DNA of 64,000 bases from Motacilla alba alba. Taxonomy: Eukaryota > Chordata > Aves > Passeriformes > Motacillidae. Within the stretch, counting starts at the first letter, position 1. Each line of letters starts with the position of its first letter. Shown piece by piece: positions 27,401-36,560 of this stretch. The notes beneath the pieces are model-generated. The model was given only the letters and a program-made list of their open reading frames with translations. It was not told the origin of the DNA and searched no databases. The position numbers were made by a program, and so were the translations under genes. The DNA lies in contig NC_052020.1 of NCBI RefSeq assembly GCF_015832195.1, positions 7,880,254 through 7,944,253 on the forward strand, written 5' to 3'.

Positions 27401-29084
27401 TTTTTTGCTAATATAATGTTGCACCTTGAAGTTACAGATGTTTCATCAGTGCATATTGTTCTAAAATGTCCTTATTTTGCTGGCAATTAATAACAGAGTG
27501 CCCAGGTTTTATATTGTAACTTGTCACATTCCTTTGCTTCAGGATGGATATCAACAAAATTTCAAACGTGGCTCTGGACAAAGTGGACCTCGGGGAGCTC
27601 CTAGAGGTAATTTCCTGAGTAGGGAATAATTGATGTGGGTTGAGTGGAAGTTTTTGAGCCAACTTTTAAAGTTCGGCACTTAAAAGGCAACCTCACTCCT
27701 TACTCAGCAGCTCACAATTAAGAATAAGCTGACTTGAATTATTGGGATCCTGTGAACTGGTGGTGGAAGTTAAGTTGGCTGTTGAATGAGGAATTCTTGG
27801 AAAAGAAGCTAAAATAGCAATTGCTGTTCACATTCAGATGTTGTAGAACTACTTTAACTGTCTTTTATTAGTGAAAGCCTTGGGAAACAAACCCAGCAGA
27901 CATAATGAGGCTGTAGTTAAGCTTCTAAATTATATTTTTGTCACATTTCCTCAGGTCTTTTTCTTAGTACATTTTTGATGATGGGACTGTTTTATCTCAA
28001 TACAGACATTGCTGTGAGGGCAGCTGGAGGCTGTGCCCTGCATCTGTGAAACCCCGCTTGGTAGTTCAGCTTTGAGGGGTTTCAGTTTCTGTCCCTGCCT
28101 TGGTTCTGAGAGCCCTGAGGTGTGGAGCTGAGGCCTCTGGAGTTCAGTGCAACGCCGGGCTGTGCTGTGTCGGAATCCAGGACACCCCTCTGGGTGCCCT
28201 GGATGGCCAGAGCCGCTGGCAGGGGGCTCTGAGACCCTGGCATGCAGCCAAAGACACACGTGGGGTTTTGATCTTAGCCCGTGGAGCAAATTACCAACTC
28301 TGTATGAAGAATTACAAGCCACACACACAAGTTTAGATTGCATAGTAGAGATAGTGACGAAGTGAAAGGAAGGATTTTTGAGTGCTGTACAGGGGGGTTT
28401 TAAGCCTTGTACGCAGGGGTCCAAGTTTTGTACATGGGGGTCAAGAGTTTTAAGATGGAGGGATTTGGGTGTGCCCTGTCCTCCTCCTTTCTCCTTCCTA
28501 GCCTCCATGTCTTTGGTGATGTTGGCACTCACAGATTGGTTTAGAGTAGAAAGTCACCATTCAATATGGATAGTAGGCATTGGGGAGAAAGTACAAACAT
28601 GTAACACGTAATGTGTGATATAAAAGATGGCACCAGCCCCCTGGGAGGGCAGTGTGCCTTTGTCTGAGCTGCTGAACGGGCCACAGCAGCTCAGGAGAAG
28701 AATCTTTTAGATAACCAACAATAAACAACCTAAAGAACAGACAACAGAAGACTACTGAGTCTTTCTTCGAAGGCACGGGTCGGAGGAGGGACTTTTCCAT
28801 CTTTTGGGGTCACCCCAATCCAGGGGTGAAACCCCACATCTGGCGTCCCTGGGTGGGCAGGAAACACGACATGCTGGAGCTGAGAGTGTGTTTTAGGAAG
28901 CACAGCAAAGTCTGACTGAACAACAAAGTTCTGGTCTGAGTTCAGACCAGAAGATTCAGGACTATTTTGAAACTAACCAGATTTCCTGCAGAATTCAACC
29001 CCGAATTTGTGTTTTCTAGGTCGTGGAGGGCCCCCCAGACCAAACAGAGGGATGCCTCAGATGAACGCCCAGCAAGTGAATTAA
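3707..29084 (+). CDS. CAPRIN1: CAPRIN1, cytoplasmic activation/proliferation-associated RNA-binding protein (18 coding exons)
   Basis: Caprin-1 is a cytoplasmic RNA-binding phosphoprotein of neuronal RNA granules and stress granules. It binds G3BP1 and selected mRNAs and represses their translation. The joined exons give 2118 nt, or 705 residues, close to the 709 of human caprin-1 from memory. All 18 exons keep phase, and introns are GT-AG except one GC-AG. The protein has an Ala/Ser/Gly-rich N-terminus, the conserved helical HR1 region (from about residue 50), an acidic stretch, the G3BP-binding segment around residue 366-378, a Q/N/P-rich low-complexity region, and RGG boxes to the end. The start was chosen because MPSAT at 3707 matches the family N-terminus and directly follows the acceptor at 3704. 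A second in-frame ATG lies at 3731. Exon coordinates are in the block entries. Confidence 0.97.
5722..5838 (+). repeat. Direct repeat, copy 1 (CAPRIN1 intron 2)
   Basis: This segment recurs at 8589-8704 in the same orientation with only a few differences, the main one being GAATTACAC against GACTGAAAC. It has no poly(A) tail, terminal repeats or coding frame, so it looks like a local duplication rather than a dispersed element. Confidence 0.9.
8589..8704 (+). repeat. Direct repeat, copy 2 (CAPRIN1 intron 2)
   Basis: Second copy of the segment at 5722-5838, 2.87 kb downstream in the same intron. The flanks outside these bounds do not match. Confidence 0.9.
12370..21961 (+). other. CAPRIN1: CAPRIN1 introns between residues 89 and 319
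   Basis: Introns lie at 12370-13561, 13649-15210, 15450-15561, 15645-16656, 16795-17354, 17408-17492 and 17580-21961. All have GT-AG ends and contain only AT-rich intron sequence, with a poly(T) run near 17892-17909 and a short TATATCTGTGCAA tandem at 20958-21004. The 4.4-kb intron from 17580 shows no nested gene. Confidence 0.8.
15562..17579 (+). CDS. CAPRIN1: CAPRIN1 coding exons for residues 198-318 (end of HR1, acidic linker)
   Basis: Coding exons: 15562-15644, 16657-16794, 17355-17407, 17493-17579. They encode LNEQYEQASVHLWDLLEGKE, then the tyrosine/phenylalanine-rich end of the conserved domain. An acidic linker follows with CEEEE and repeated Glu/Pro, then the QVDEWTVETVE segment. Phases are 1, 1, 0, 0 at the successive ends and join without a frame change. 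Confidence 0.96.
21962..24255 (+). CDS. CAPRIN1: CAPRIN1 coding exons for residues 319-464 (G3BP1-binding segment)
   Basis: Coding exons: 21962-22117, 22204-22312, 22725-22786, 24145-24255. The short linear motif used by caprin-1 to bind the NTF2-like domain of G3BP1 spans the junction of the first two exons (YNFMQ, then DSMLEFENQTL). The last exon ends at CAG followed by GCAAGT, a GC donor. Accepting it keeps the frame and gives a smooth match to the family. Confidence 0.95.
24256..24777 (+). other. CAPRIN1: GC-AG intron of CAPRIN1
   Basis: The donor is CAG followed by GCAAGT, the strong consensus of the rare GC-AG class. The acceptor is TTATTAG at 24777. A nearby GT (at 24265) would add three codons in frame (Ala-Ser-Gln) but has a poor donor context. 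Confidence 0.85.
24778..29084 (+). CDS. CAPRIN1: CAPRIN1 coding exons for residues 465-705 (low-complexity and RGG C-terminus)
   Basis: Coding exons: 24778-24927, 25085-25235, 25891-26085, 27038-27138, 27543-27606, 29020-29084, the last including the TAA stop at 29082-29084. They encode a Gln/Asn/Ser/Pro-rich region, then RGVSRGGSRGARG, tyrosine-rich GYDGYRP repeats, and a final GRGGPPRPNRG. This low-complexity RGG part binds RNA and drives condensation in studied orthologues. The last intron (27607-29019) holds a retroviral LTR. Confidence 0.96.
28161..28838 (+). mobile_element. Endogenous retroviral LTR with adjoining primer-binding-like site, in CAPRIN1 intron 18
   Basis: A block of about 680 bp inside the intron has LTR architecture: a TG-rich start near 28161-28166, TATAAAAG at 28619-28626, AATAAA at 28720-28725, and an end in ACA at 28838. 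TGGCGTCCC follows from 28841 and resembles a lysine-tRNA type primer-binding site. This points to a beta-retrovirus-like (ERVK-type) 5' LTR truncated just inside the provirus. No gag, pol or env frame follows. It has the same orientation as CAPRIN1. The 5' edge is approximate and no target-site duplication was found. Confidence 0.65.
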
Positions 29085-30320
29085 ACACGTTCACAGGATT
29101 CCGTTCAACGCCAAAAACACGCTGGCCAGTGTACAATACATGTTACCAGAAGAGTTATTATCTATTTGTTCTCCCTTACAGGAAGTTTGTTGTAAAGGGA
29201 CTATTTTCATTACCCATAATGACAGGACTACAGTTGCCAGCTTTATATTCCCTGGATATTGAAAGGAACGAAACAACGTTTACTCTGCATGTTCTGTCCT
29301 AAGCATCATCTTGAGCCTTGCACATGAGATTCAAATTCCTCACCCTTGCTAAGAATAAAGCAAAAAAAGGCAATTTTCAGGGTGATCCAATCTCCATGGT
29401 TAACTGAAGTGGCAGGAAAAAGCAAAGACTCACTTCTGTCATTTAAAAGTGATTTAACAAAATTCTGATAAAATCTGCAAATCCATAAAGATTTACTGTG
29501 GTGACAGTTAAAAAAACTTAAATGTTCCCATGAAAGGATGGGAAAGGTGAAGTGTGGCTTGGTAGAACAACTGCATTTCAGCTTTTCCTTACTAAATCGA
29601 AGCACTGAACAGTTCAAGATGTGTAGTGATGCAATTGCCCTAAGTAGACAGGTGGGCTTAGAGGCAGTTTGTGACAAAGAAGAGGCACCCTTAGCTGCAG
29701 CACTCCTCATCACCAGGGCCCTGATTCCTGTGGCTATGGAGTTAAGAGCGCTTGCATAACTGCTAATGTAACTGTGTAATTAATTTCTTTTTTTTAGGAG
29801 ACAAGGTGAAAAACAAAAAAAAAACAAAAAAAAAAAAAAAGGCTTTGATTTGGCACTTGGACAAAATTTTGCAACAAACCCTGAGCTATAATCTGGATGG
29901 CCACTGTATATTTGATGTGAAGTATTTAGATATCTCTTTGAAACACTTTTAAGTTTCTTTGATAGCAATGACTTTTGTAAGGATTGGTATTCTCTATCAT
30001 TCCTTACGACTTGCACATTGTCTGTCACTAATACTTGACCTTGCTGTATTATCACCTAAATAACTGATGCCGGTACTGATGGAAATCCCTAATGGATAAT
30101 CATAACACTTTTGGTCACATGTCCTTTTGTCTTTCCTGCAGCCTTGAAGGTTTTAAGAAATCTCAAATGCCCGCTGCTGCTGCCCTTCCAATTGCTGTCT
30201 TTTGAAAAGCACCAGTCTGTGTTTGAGTTGATTTCCCCTTTTCAGGGAAATGACAGCCAGCAGTTACAGTTCTAATGGTATAAGCAAGATAAATAAAACA
30301 TGTTTATAAAAATTGTATCC
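29085..30320 (+). other. CAPRIN1: CAPRIN1 3' UTR with poly(A) signal at 30292
   Basis: The transcript continues after the stop at 29084. AATAAA occurs at 30292-30297, and cleavage is probably within the next 30 bases. A weaker AATAAA lies at about 29353. The UTR contains an A-rich run at 29811-29840 that looks like simple-sequence expansion. The UTR length of about 1.2 kb agrees with what I recall for mammalian CAPRIN1. Confidence 0.7.
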
Positions 30321-33300
30321 TGGAACACTGGTTTTCAACAGCTGAAACAGATTCAATGTGATGGGGTGACATTTCATAAGGTTTTTTTTCTTTCTTTCTT
30401 TGGTTTTTCCCCCCAATAGTCTCTTTTTCCTGACTAGATGTAAACCCTCCTCCTCTTTTTCTGGTTTTACTCTACTAGCTGTGACTTCTGGGAAGCTTTT
30501 CTTTTCGATGGACTTTTCCTTTTTTTTTCCTTCATCAAGGCAGCGATGTATAAAAGACATGGCATAAGCCTAGGAGCTGGAAAATACCAAGTCTTATTCA
30601 AGTTGTACTGCATCCTTGTGGTATGATCTTTGGAATCACTTGTGCCTGCCTTTTGCGCACATGCACTCTCTCTGCAGTGGGGAGAATATTTTGATAGCTG
30701 CCTCCATAGAGGTGTTGGTAGTTCTGTTGCATTCTATAGCACGTGTGAGAAGAAAAGTGCTATATTGTCTGTTAAGTATTGCTCATCAAATCCTACCTGT
30801 GGAAAGGTGAAATTAAGGAACAGCTGCGTGGTGTTTAACTGTTCTGTACAAAACTGAAGGTTGTTTTCACACTCAGAGGGTCATTTCTACTTTGTATCAC
30901 AACTGAACTTTCAGAACTTGCAGTCAGATACTTTTGACTTCGTTGTGAAGCAGTCTGGAACTCCATACAAATAGGTGGGATATCACTTTTCCGTGCCCTG
31001 TGTGAAGAGCACAAATGAAAAATGTTTTCACTGCGGGAAGTGATAAGCTTGTGAAGACCATATTCCACACCAGGCATCCTGAAACGGGGCTGATGTCTGG
31101 AAGCAGCAGTTTGAGTCAAGGCCTAGAACATTCCTAAACTGCAGTCCGGTGAGAAGTTGCTGTTCTGTGTCTTTTTTAGGAAGCTATTACTGAGATAATA
31201 GTCCCAACTGTTTTTTAACTGGAAAAAAAAATAAAAAGACAAACCTTTTAATGTTGAACTGATGTAGGAAAACAGTGAATTCTTTAAATTATTTTACTTT
31301 TCTTCATGCATCAGCTTTTAAATGGTTGGTAGAACACAAGCTGCTCAGCTTTCTCCATTGCACACCAAATGCTCCTTAAGGAACTTAATTGTGGTTTGTC
31401 AGTAAATGTGCACCATACTCAATCAGAGACCTCTGAACGGATCAGAACATTCCACCTTGAGTTTGGGGGGTTGGTTTGGGCTTTTTTTCCAACTTGAATT
31501 TATTAATAGAACGCTGGGCCTCTTCATTGAGAGACAAGTTTGTGAACCTCCTGTGTGCCAATGGCCCTTAGAGCAGCTGCCCTGCTGGTGGAGGAGAGGG
31601 AGCAAATCCCTGAGCTGTGAGCTGGGGATCTGCACGGAGCCCTTTGATCTCCACCTGTGATGTAGCAGAGTCCTGAAACATCGGTGGGGTCGCACTCGGA
31701 GCCCTCGCTGCTCCTCTGCCTGCTCAGGCAGCTCTCAGTCTGTACCCCCTGGCTTGGCTCTAGCTCCGAGCTCCCTCCAGACCCCGAGCACTCCGAGGCA
31801 CGTTTCTTTTGGGAAAGGTCCTGTTTAGAGCAAAGACTGTTGCCAGAAGTTTATGTTGAAGCAAAGCCGTGGCGGTTTGGGGCTGGCTCTGGTGCTGAGC
31901 CCCTTCTGGATGCAGGGACGAGCTGTTTATTCCATGGGCAGCTGGGGGGTGATCCTGGGGCTGGAAGGAGAGCGTGGGACAGGGCTGGGTCTGAGCCTGT
32001 TCAAACTTCTGCCTTCAGCCTCTTGCTTCCTCTTGGCTGCAATTCAAGGGTTTCTGAGCAAGTGATTTTTAAATCAGTGAGGTATTTCAGATCTTTGTAC
32101 CTAATGTTACTGTGTCTGGGAAACTCAGATGCTTCCTAGACATCCTCCTTACTGAAAGCTGACCCAGAAATCATGAGCTGTTGTTTTGTACCTGAGGCCA
32201 GCCTGCTCCTGAGTATTTCTCCCGTGGTTTTGCTGTGTGCAGGCTGTTTTCTAAGAACAGTTCACCAGTGCAGCTTATGGATTTTGCTGTGGAGAGGGTT
32301 CTAAACGTCACTTAATCCCTGTTTTCTTCCCCAGATCCTGTCTTTTGTATGCAGCAATCTCTGAATCATCAGGCAGAGTAGTTGGAAGAGGATTGTTGGC
32401 TTTTGTTACTTAACCAGGCAATGTATCCTGCTGGGACTTAACCCTCAGAGAACCTTGTGTCCTTAAAAATGTGTCTTCTCAAAATGTCCCACCAACCTTA
32501 GGTTTTTAGGAAGATTGGTTGTGTTCCAGGTCTTTGGAGAAAGGATCGAGCTTCCCTTTCTCCCAAATGGCATTTGAGTAGAGAGAAGTTACTGAAGAGG
32601 TTCCAACTGCAGATAAATTCTACAAAGATGATAAATTGTACTGAAAAAGTCCTTAAAATTCATATGATTAAGAACAAATCGGGCAAAATCTTTGTGGTCC
32701 AGCAGAGCAAGATACAGAACCAGCTGGTTGGAAGAATCTTGATATTCCCCTCGCCCTGTTCATGAGGCTGCAGTCTCATCCTGGGAAATCCAGACCATCC
32801 CTCTTGCTGATGTGAAACTATTCTTGGGAGAAGTTTATTGCAAAGTATTGACATGGATGCTTGAGCTGGAGCTGAGGTTTGTCGCTGTGTGAAGGAGGCT
32901 GGTTTAGTTCCTAAAATCTGGGCACCTGTTTCTCCAGTTTTCCACCTGCACTGAGCATGGATGGGACTGAAAGGTTTCCCTTCACGTGAGCTGGCAGCAG
33001 TGAACTTGCAGGGATGTGCTGGGGAGGTGCAGGTGTCCCTCACTGATGGACCAGAACATCTGGAGAGCAAGGAGGAAATGAGCCCCAGCAACAAAACTCT
33101 CCTGTTGAACTTGGGGGACAATTTCCTTATTTAAATCTGGCCTTAAATACATTTGTGATTATTGTCTGGAGCTTTGCTGGGAGCTCCCTTCTAATGGTGT
33201 TTTTCCTGAAGTGACAGATTCGTTAAAGTGCATCTCAGCCCTCCATTGCTCTCACACTGATCTTGGCTGTCCTGGAGGCTGTGGCACAACTTCAGGCAAG

Positions 33301-34830
33301 GAGCTTTTGACTTGGACAAGAATAAGGGAGCTTTGGGAGCGTTCCCTTCCTTTGGTCAGCACGCTCTCAGCCCTGGAGAGAGCTAATTGCTTCAACTGCA
33401 ACATTTTCCTGTTGGCCAACACGTTTTTGCAGAGGGAGGGAGGTGGGGAAGGTGCTTCAGATGTGTGTTTTTGGTGTGATGTGGAGAGTGTGAGGAGAAA
33501 CTTCCTTTTGTAGACTGTTCATCTAAGGGCAGAGGTGCTATTGATGAGCCACTTCCAGAGGCTTTTTGAATAGAATGGTATTAAAATTCATGGCTCTCTG
33601 GATCCAGCCTTAAGGGAGGGAAGGAAATCTATTTTCCAAAGTCCCCTTCCTAAAAGCCACTTAGAGTAGCGTGTAGGAGAGCTGCACTAGGAAAACTAGA
33701 GCCTAACTTGGCATTTGGTTCTGAATTTAACTTTTTTTCTCTTGCTGCAGATTTTTTAAAGGCAAGATTCTCTTCCCCTCTCTTTTTAATACTCCTGGGT
33801 GAGTCAGAAGGGTGTCACTGGCTCGGTTCCAACCCTGCTGGCCCATTTCTACCCAAGAGGACACCTGGAATCTTGGTCTCAAGCTAAATTTTAGGAAATA
33901 CCTGTTAGACTTTTATGAAATGAAAATGTACTTCCTCTTTTGAAGCTCTTGGATTTTAGAATGAATTTTAGTAATGCTTCTAGCACATAAAATAAGTGTT
34001 GAGACTTTTTAGTTTGTTGTCAGGTTTAAATTTTCTGATGGCCTTAAACATACCTGTATATATGTCTTTGCAGTTCTTTAACTCAGCGTTGGAAACAAAT
34101 TGGTCCATGGCTTATGTAAACACTTGACAAATAAATCTATTTAAATGTTTTATGTCCTTCCCTTTTAAGCAAATATTTCATACCTAAAGGGATTGTCTTG
34201 CTACACTTCCGTTGCATTGGTGGTTTTGTCTCAGTGGCTGGGTTTAACTGGGTTCACCTTAAAAACAAAAAAATTGTTCTGCAGCCTTTATGATTATTAA
34301 TTCAGTATTTTTATCATATTTTTGTTATGTTTTGAAACAACCCCGAATACATCCAGTGGTATTAAACACATTTTTCCTACGCTGTCCCCTGGTTTTAAAT
34401 ACTTCATTGTCCGAATGTTCAAGTTAAAGAAAAAAAGGCAGCATTAAAAGCTAAGAATAAATATCTATGCAAATAGCTGGGCTCAACTTTGGTATTGAAA
34501 GGTTAGAACAGCTTGAGAATTAAATTCCATGTTTCTGGAATTTCAGCTCAGGTTGATAAATCATTTTCTTCTTGCTGCTCCACGGCTGTGCAGCTTGGGA
34601 TTTCGTAGGGAAAACTTTCCAACAGCTCTGGTGGATTTATTAAGAAGCAGAGTTAAATGTCAGCAGCTCCCTCCTCTTCCTCATGAGCAGGATTCCTGAT
34701 ATTCCCTGGGGGGTCACCGAGTGTCCTGGAACAAGGAATCCTAAAGATTTAAAGATTTATTCTTTCCTGGAGGTGTTCTGTTTGCTCTCTGCACTCTTGT
34801 TTCCTTGGGAAAACTGCCTCCAAATGCCCT
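30321..34830. other. CAPRIN1-NAT10 intergenic DNA or extended CAPRIN1 3' UTR
   Basis: No exon chain, RNA gene or clear transposon was recognised. Further AATAAA hexamers occur at about 31228 and 34130-34135. The latter lies in an AT-rich context like a genuine mRNA end, so a long alternative 3' UTR of CAPRIN1 is possible. Confidence 0.5.
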
Positions 34831-34832
34831 TT

Positions 34833-34935
<103 letters not shown>

Positions 34936-35141
34936 TTGGTTTTGTCATCTCTTCCCAGGAGCAAAGGCCACCCAGCACCCAGATTAAGAGCTGGCAGGTG
35001 TGGAAATGGAATTATCTTTATAAAATAAAAAATTTAGAATTTATAAATGCTGCTCTTTGTGCCCACTACGCCTGGAGGGGTCACAGGCAGGATCTGTTCA
35101 GAATAAATTGTTAAAAAAAAATGAAATGGGTGTTGCCGTTA

Positions 35142-35661
35142 TGGGGGAAAGGAAAAGGGGGAAAGGAAAGGAAAAAAAGGGGGAAAGGAAGAGGGGAAAG
35201 GGAAAGGGAAAGGGAAAGGGAAAGGGAAAGGGAAAGGGAAAGGGAAAGGGAAAGGGAAAGGAAAGGAAAGGAAAGGAAAAAAAGGGGGAAAGGAAAAGGG
35301 GGAAGGGAAGAGAAAGGAAAGGAAAAGGGGAAATGGGAAGGGGAAGGGGGAAAGGGGAAGGGGAAAGGAAAGGAAAAGGGGAAAGGGGAAGGGGAAAGGA
35401 AAGGGGAAGGGGAAAGGAAAGGGGAAGGGGAAAGGAAAGGGGAAGGGGAAAGGAAAGGAAAAGGGGAAAGGAAAGGAAAAGGGGAAAGGAAAGGAAAAGG
35501 GGAAAGGAAAGGAAAAGGGGAAAGGAAAGGAAAAGGGGAAAGGAAAAGGGGAAAGGAAAGGAAAGGAAAGGAAAGGAAAGGAAAGGAAAGGAAAGGAAAG
35601 GAAAGGAAAGGAAAGGAAAGGAAAGGAAAGGAAAGGAAAGGAAAGGGAAAGGAAAGGAAAG
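35142..35661. repeat. 520-bp polypurine tract, (GGAAA)n-type microsatellite
   Basis: The + strand is A and G only, apart from a single T near 35334. It is built from GGAAA, GGGAAA and GGGGAAA units in separate homogenised blocks, such as pure GGGAAA around 35198-35259 and pure GGAAA around 35550-35660. Such tracts can form intramolecular triplexes. It ends about 770 bases before the NAT10 start codon. Confidence 0.97.
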
Positions 35662-35819
35662 CTGTGGGCGGAAGGGGCTGTTCTGTGTCTCGCAGGGATT
35701 TTGGGAGCTGGCGGGGCACAGGAGTCCTTTCCCGTGCGGAAAGCCACTTTGAGTCACTGTGCTAGAGAGCTCGATCCCCAGCAGGCTGTGTTTCCGGGCC
35801 GCTTTTACACAGATGTGTC

Positions 35820-36560
35820 TCTAGGAACGCACCCTCGCACGCGTCGCGCAGGCGGCCGCCGCGGGCAGCCCCGGGGTCCTCCCACGGCGCGCGGCGCCCG
35901 CGCCCGGCCCCACGCGGCTCCCACGTGGTGCGGCACGAGAGGGGCCGGGCGGAGCGCGGGGAGAGCCGGGAACAGCGGCGGGAACCGGGGAGAGAGCCGG
36001 GAACAGCGGCGGGAGAGCCGGGAACGGCGCCGGGAACAGCGCCGGGAGCCGGGGAGAGAGCCGGGAACAGCGCCGGGAACAGCGCCGGGAGCCGGGAACA
36101 GCGCCGGGATCAGCGCCGGGAGCCGGGGAGAGAGCCGGGAACAGCGCCGGGAGCCGGGAACAGCGCCGGGATCAGCGCCGGGAGCCGGGGAGAGAGCCGG
36201 GAACAGCGGCGGGAGCCGGGGAGAGAGCCGGGAACAGAGCCGGGAGCCGCGGAGAGAGCCGGGGAGAGCCCCGGGAAGAGAGCCGGGAAGAGCTCCGGGA
36301 GCCGCGGGAAGAGCTTCGGGAAGAGCCCCGAGAGCCGCGGGGAAAACCCCGGGAAGAGCTGCGGGAAGAGCGCCGGGAGCCGCGGGAGGAGCCCCGGGAG
36401 GAGCCCCGGGAGGAGCCCCGGGAGCCGCAGCCATGCAGCGGCGCAAGGTGGACAACCGCATCCGCGTCCTGATCGAGAACGGCGTGGCGCGGCGGCAGCG
36501 GAGCCTGTTCGTGGTGGTGGGCGACCGCGGCAAGGACCAGGTACCGCCGGGCCGGGGCTC
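35820..36560. promoter_or_regulatory. NAT10: NAT10 CpG-island promoter and 5' leader
   Basis: A GC- and CpG-rich block begins at about 35830 and ends in the first coding exon. No TATA box is evident. Most of it is a minisatellite (see next entry). The transcription start cannot be fixed from sequence. Confidence 0.7.
35955..36425 (+). repeat. GC-rich minisatellite abutting the NAT10 start codon
   Basis: Imperfect tandem copies of a 19-20-bp GAGCCGGGAACAGCGCCGG-like unit fill about 470 bases. Higher-order blocks are visible: the segment from about 36051 recurs about 65 bases later. The units then drift to GGAGCCCCGG just before the ATG at 36433. It must lie in the promoter or 5' UTR. Long open frames through it are rich in Arg, Glu, Gly and Ser and are not credible proteins. 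Confidence 0.92.

Noticed and set aside
35057..35765. Several 200-230-codon open frames on both strands
   Set aside because: All are translations of the GGAAA microsatellite (Gly/Lys/Glu/Arg or Phe/Pro/Ser/Leu repeats).
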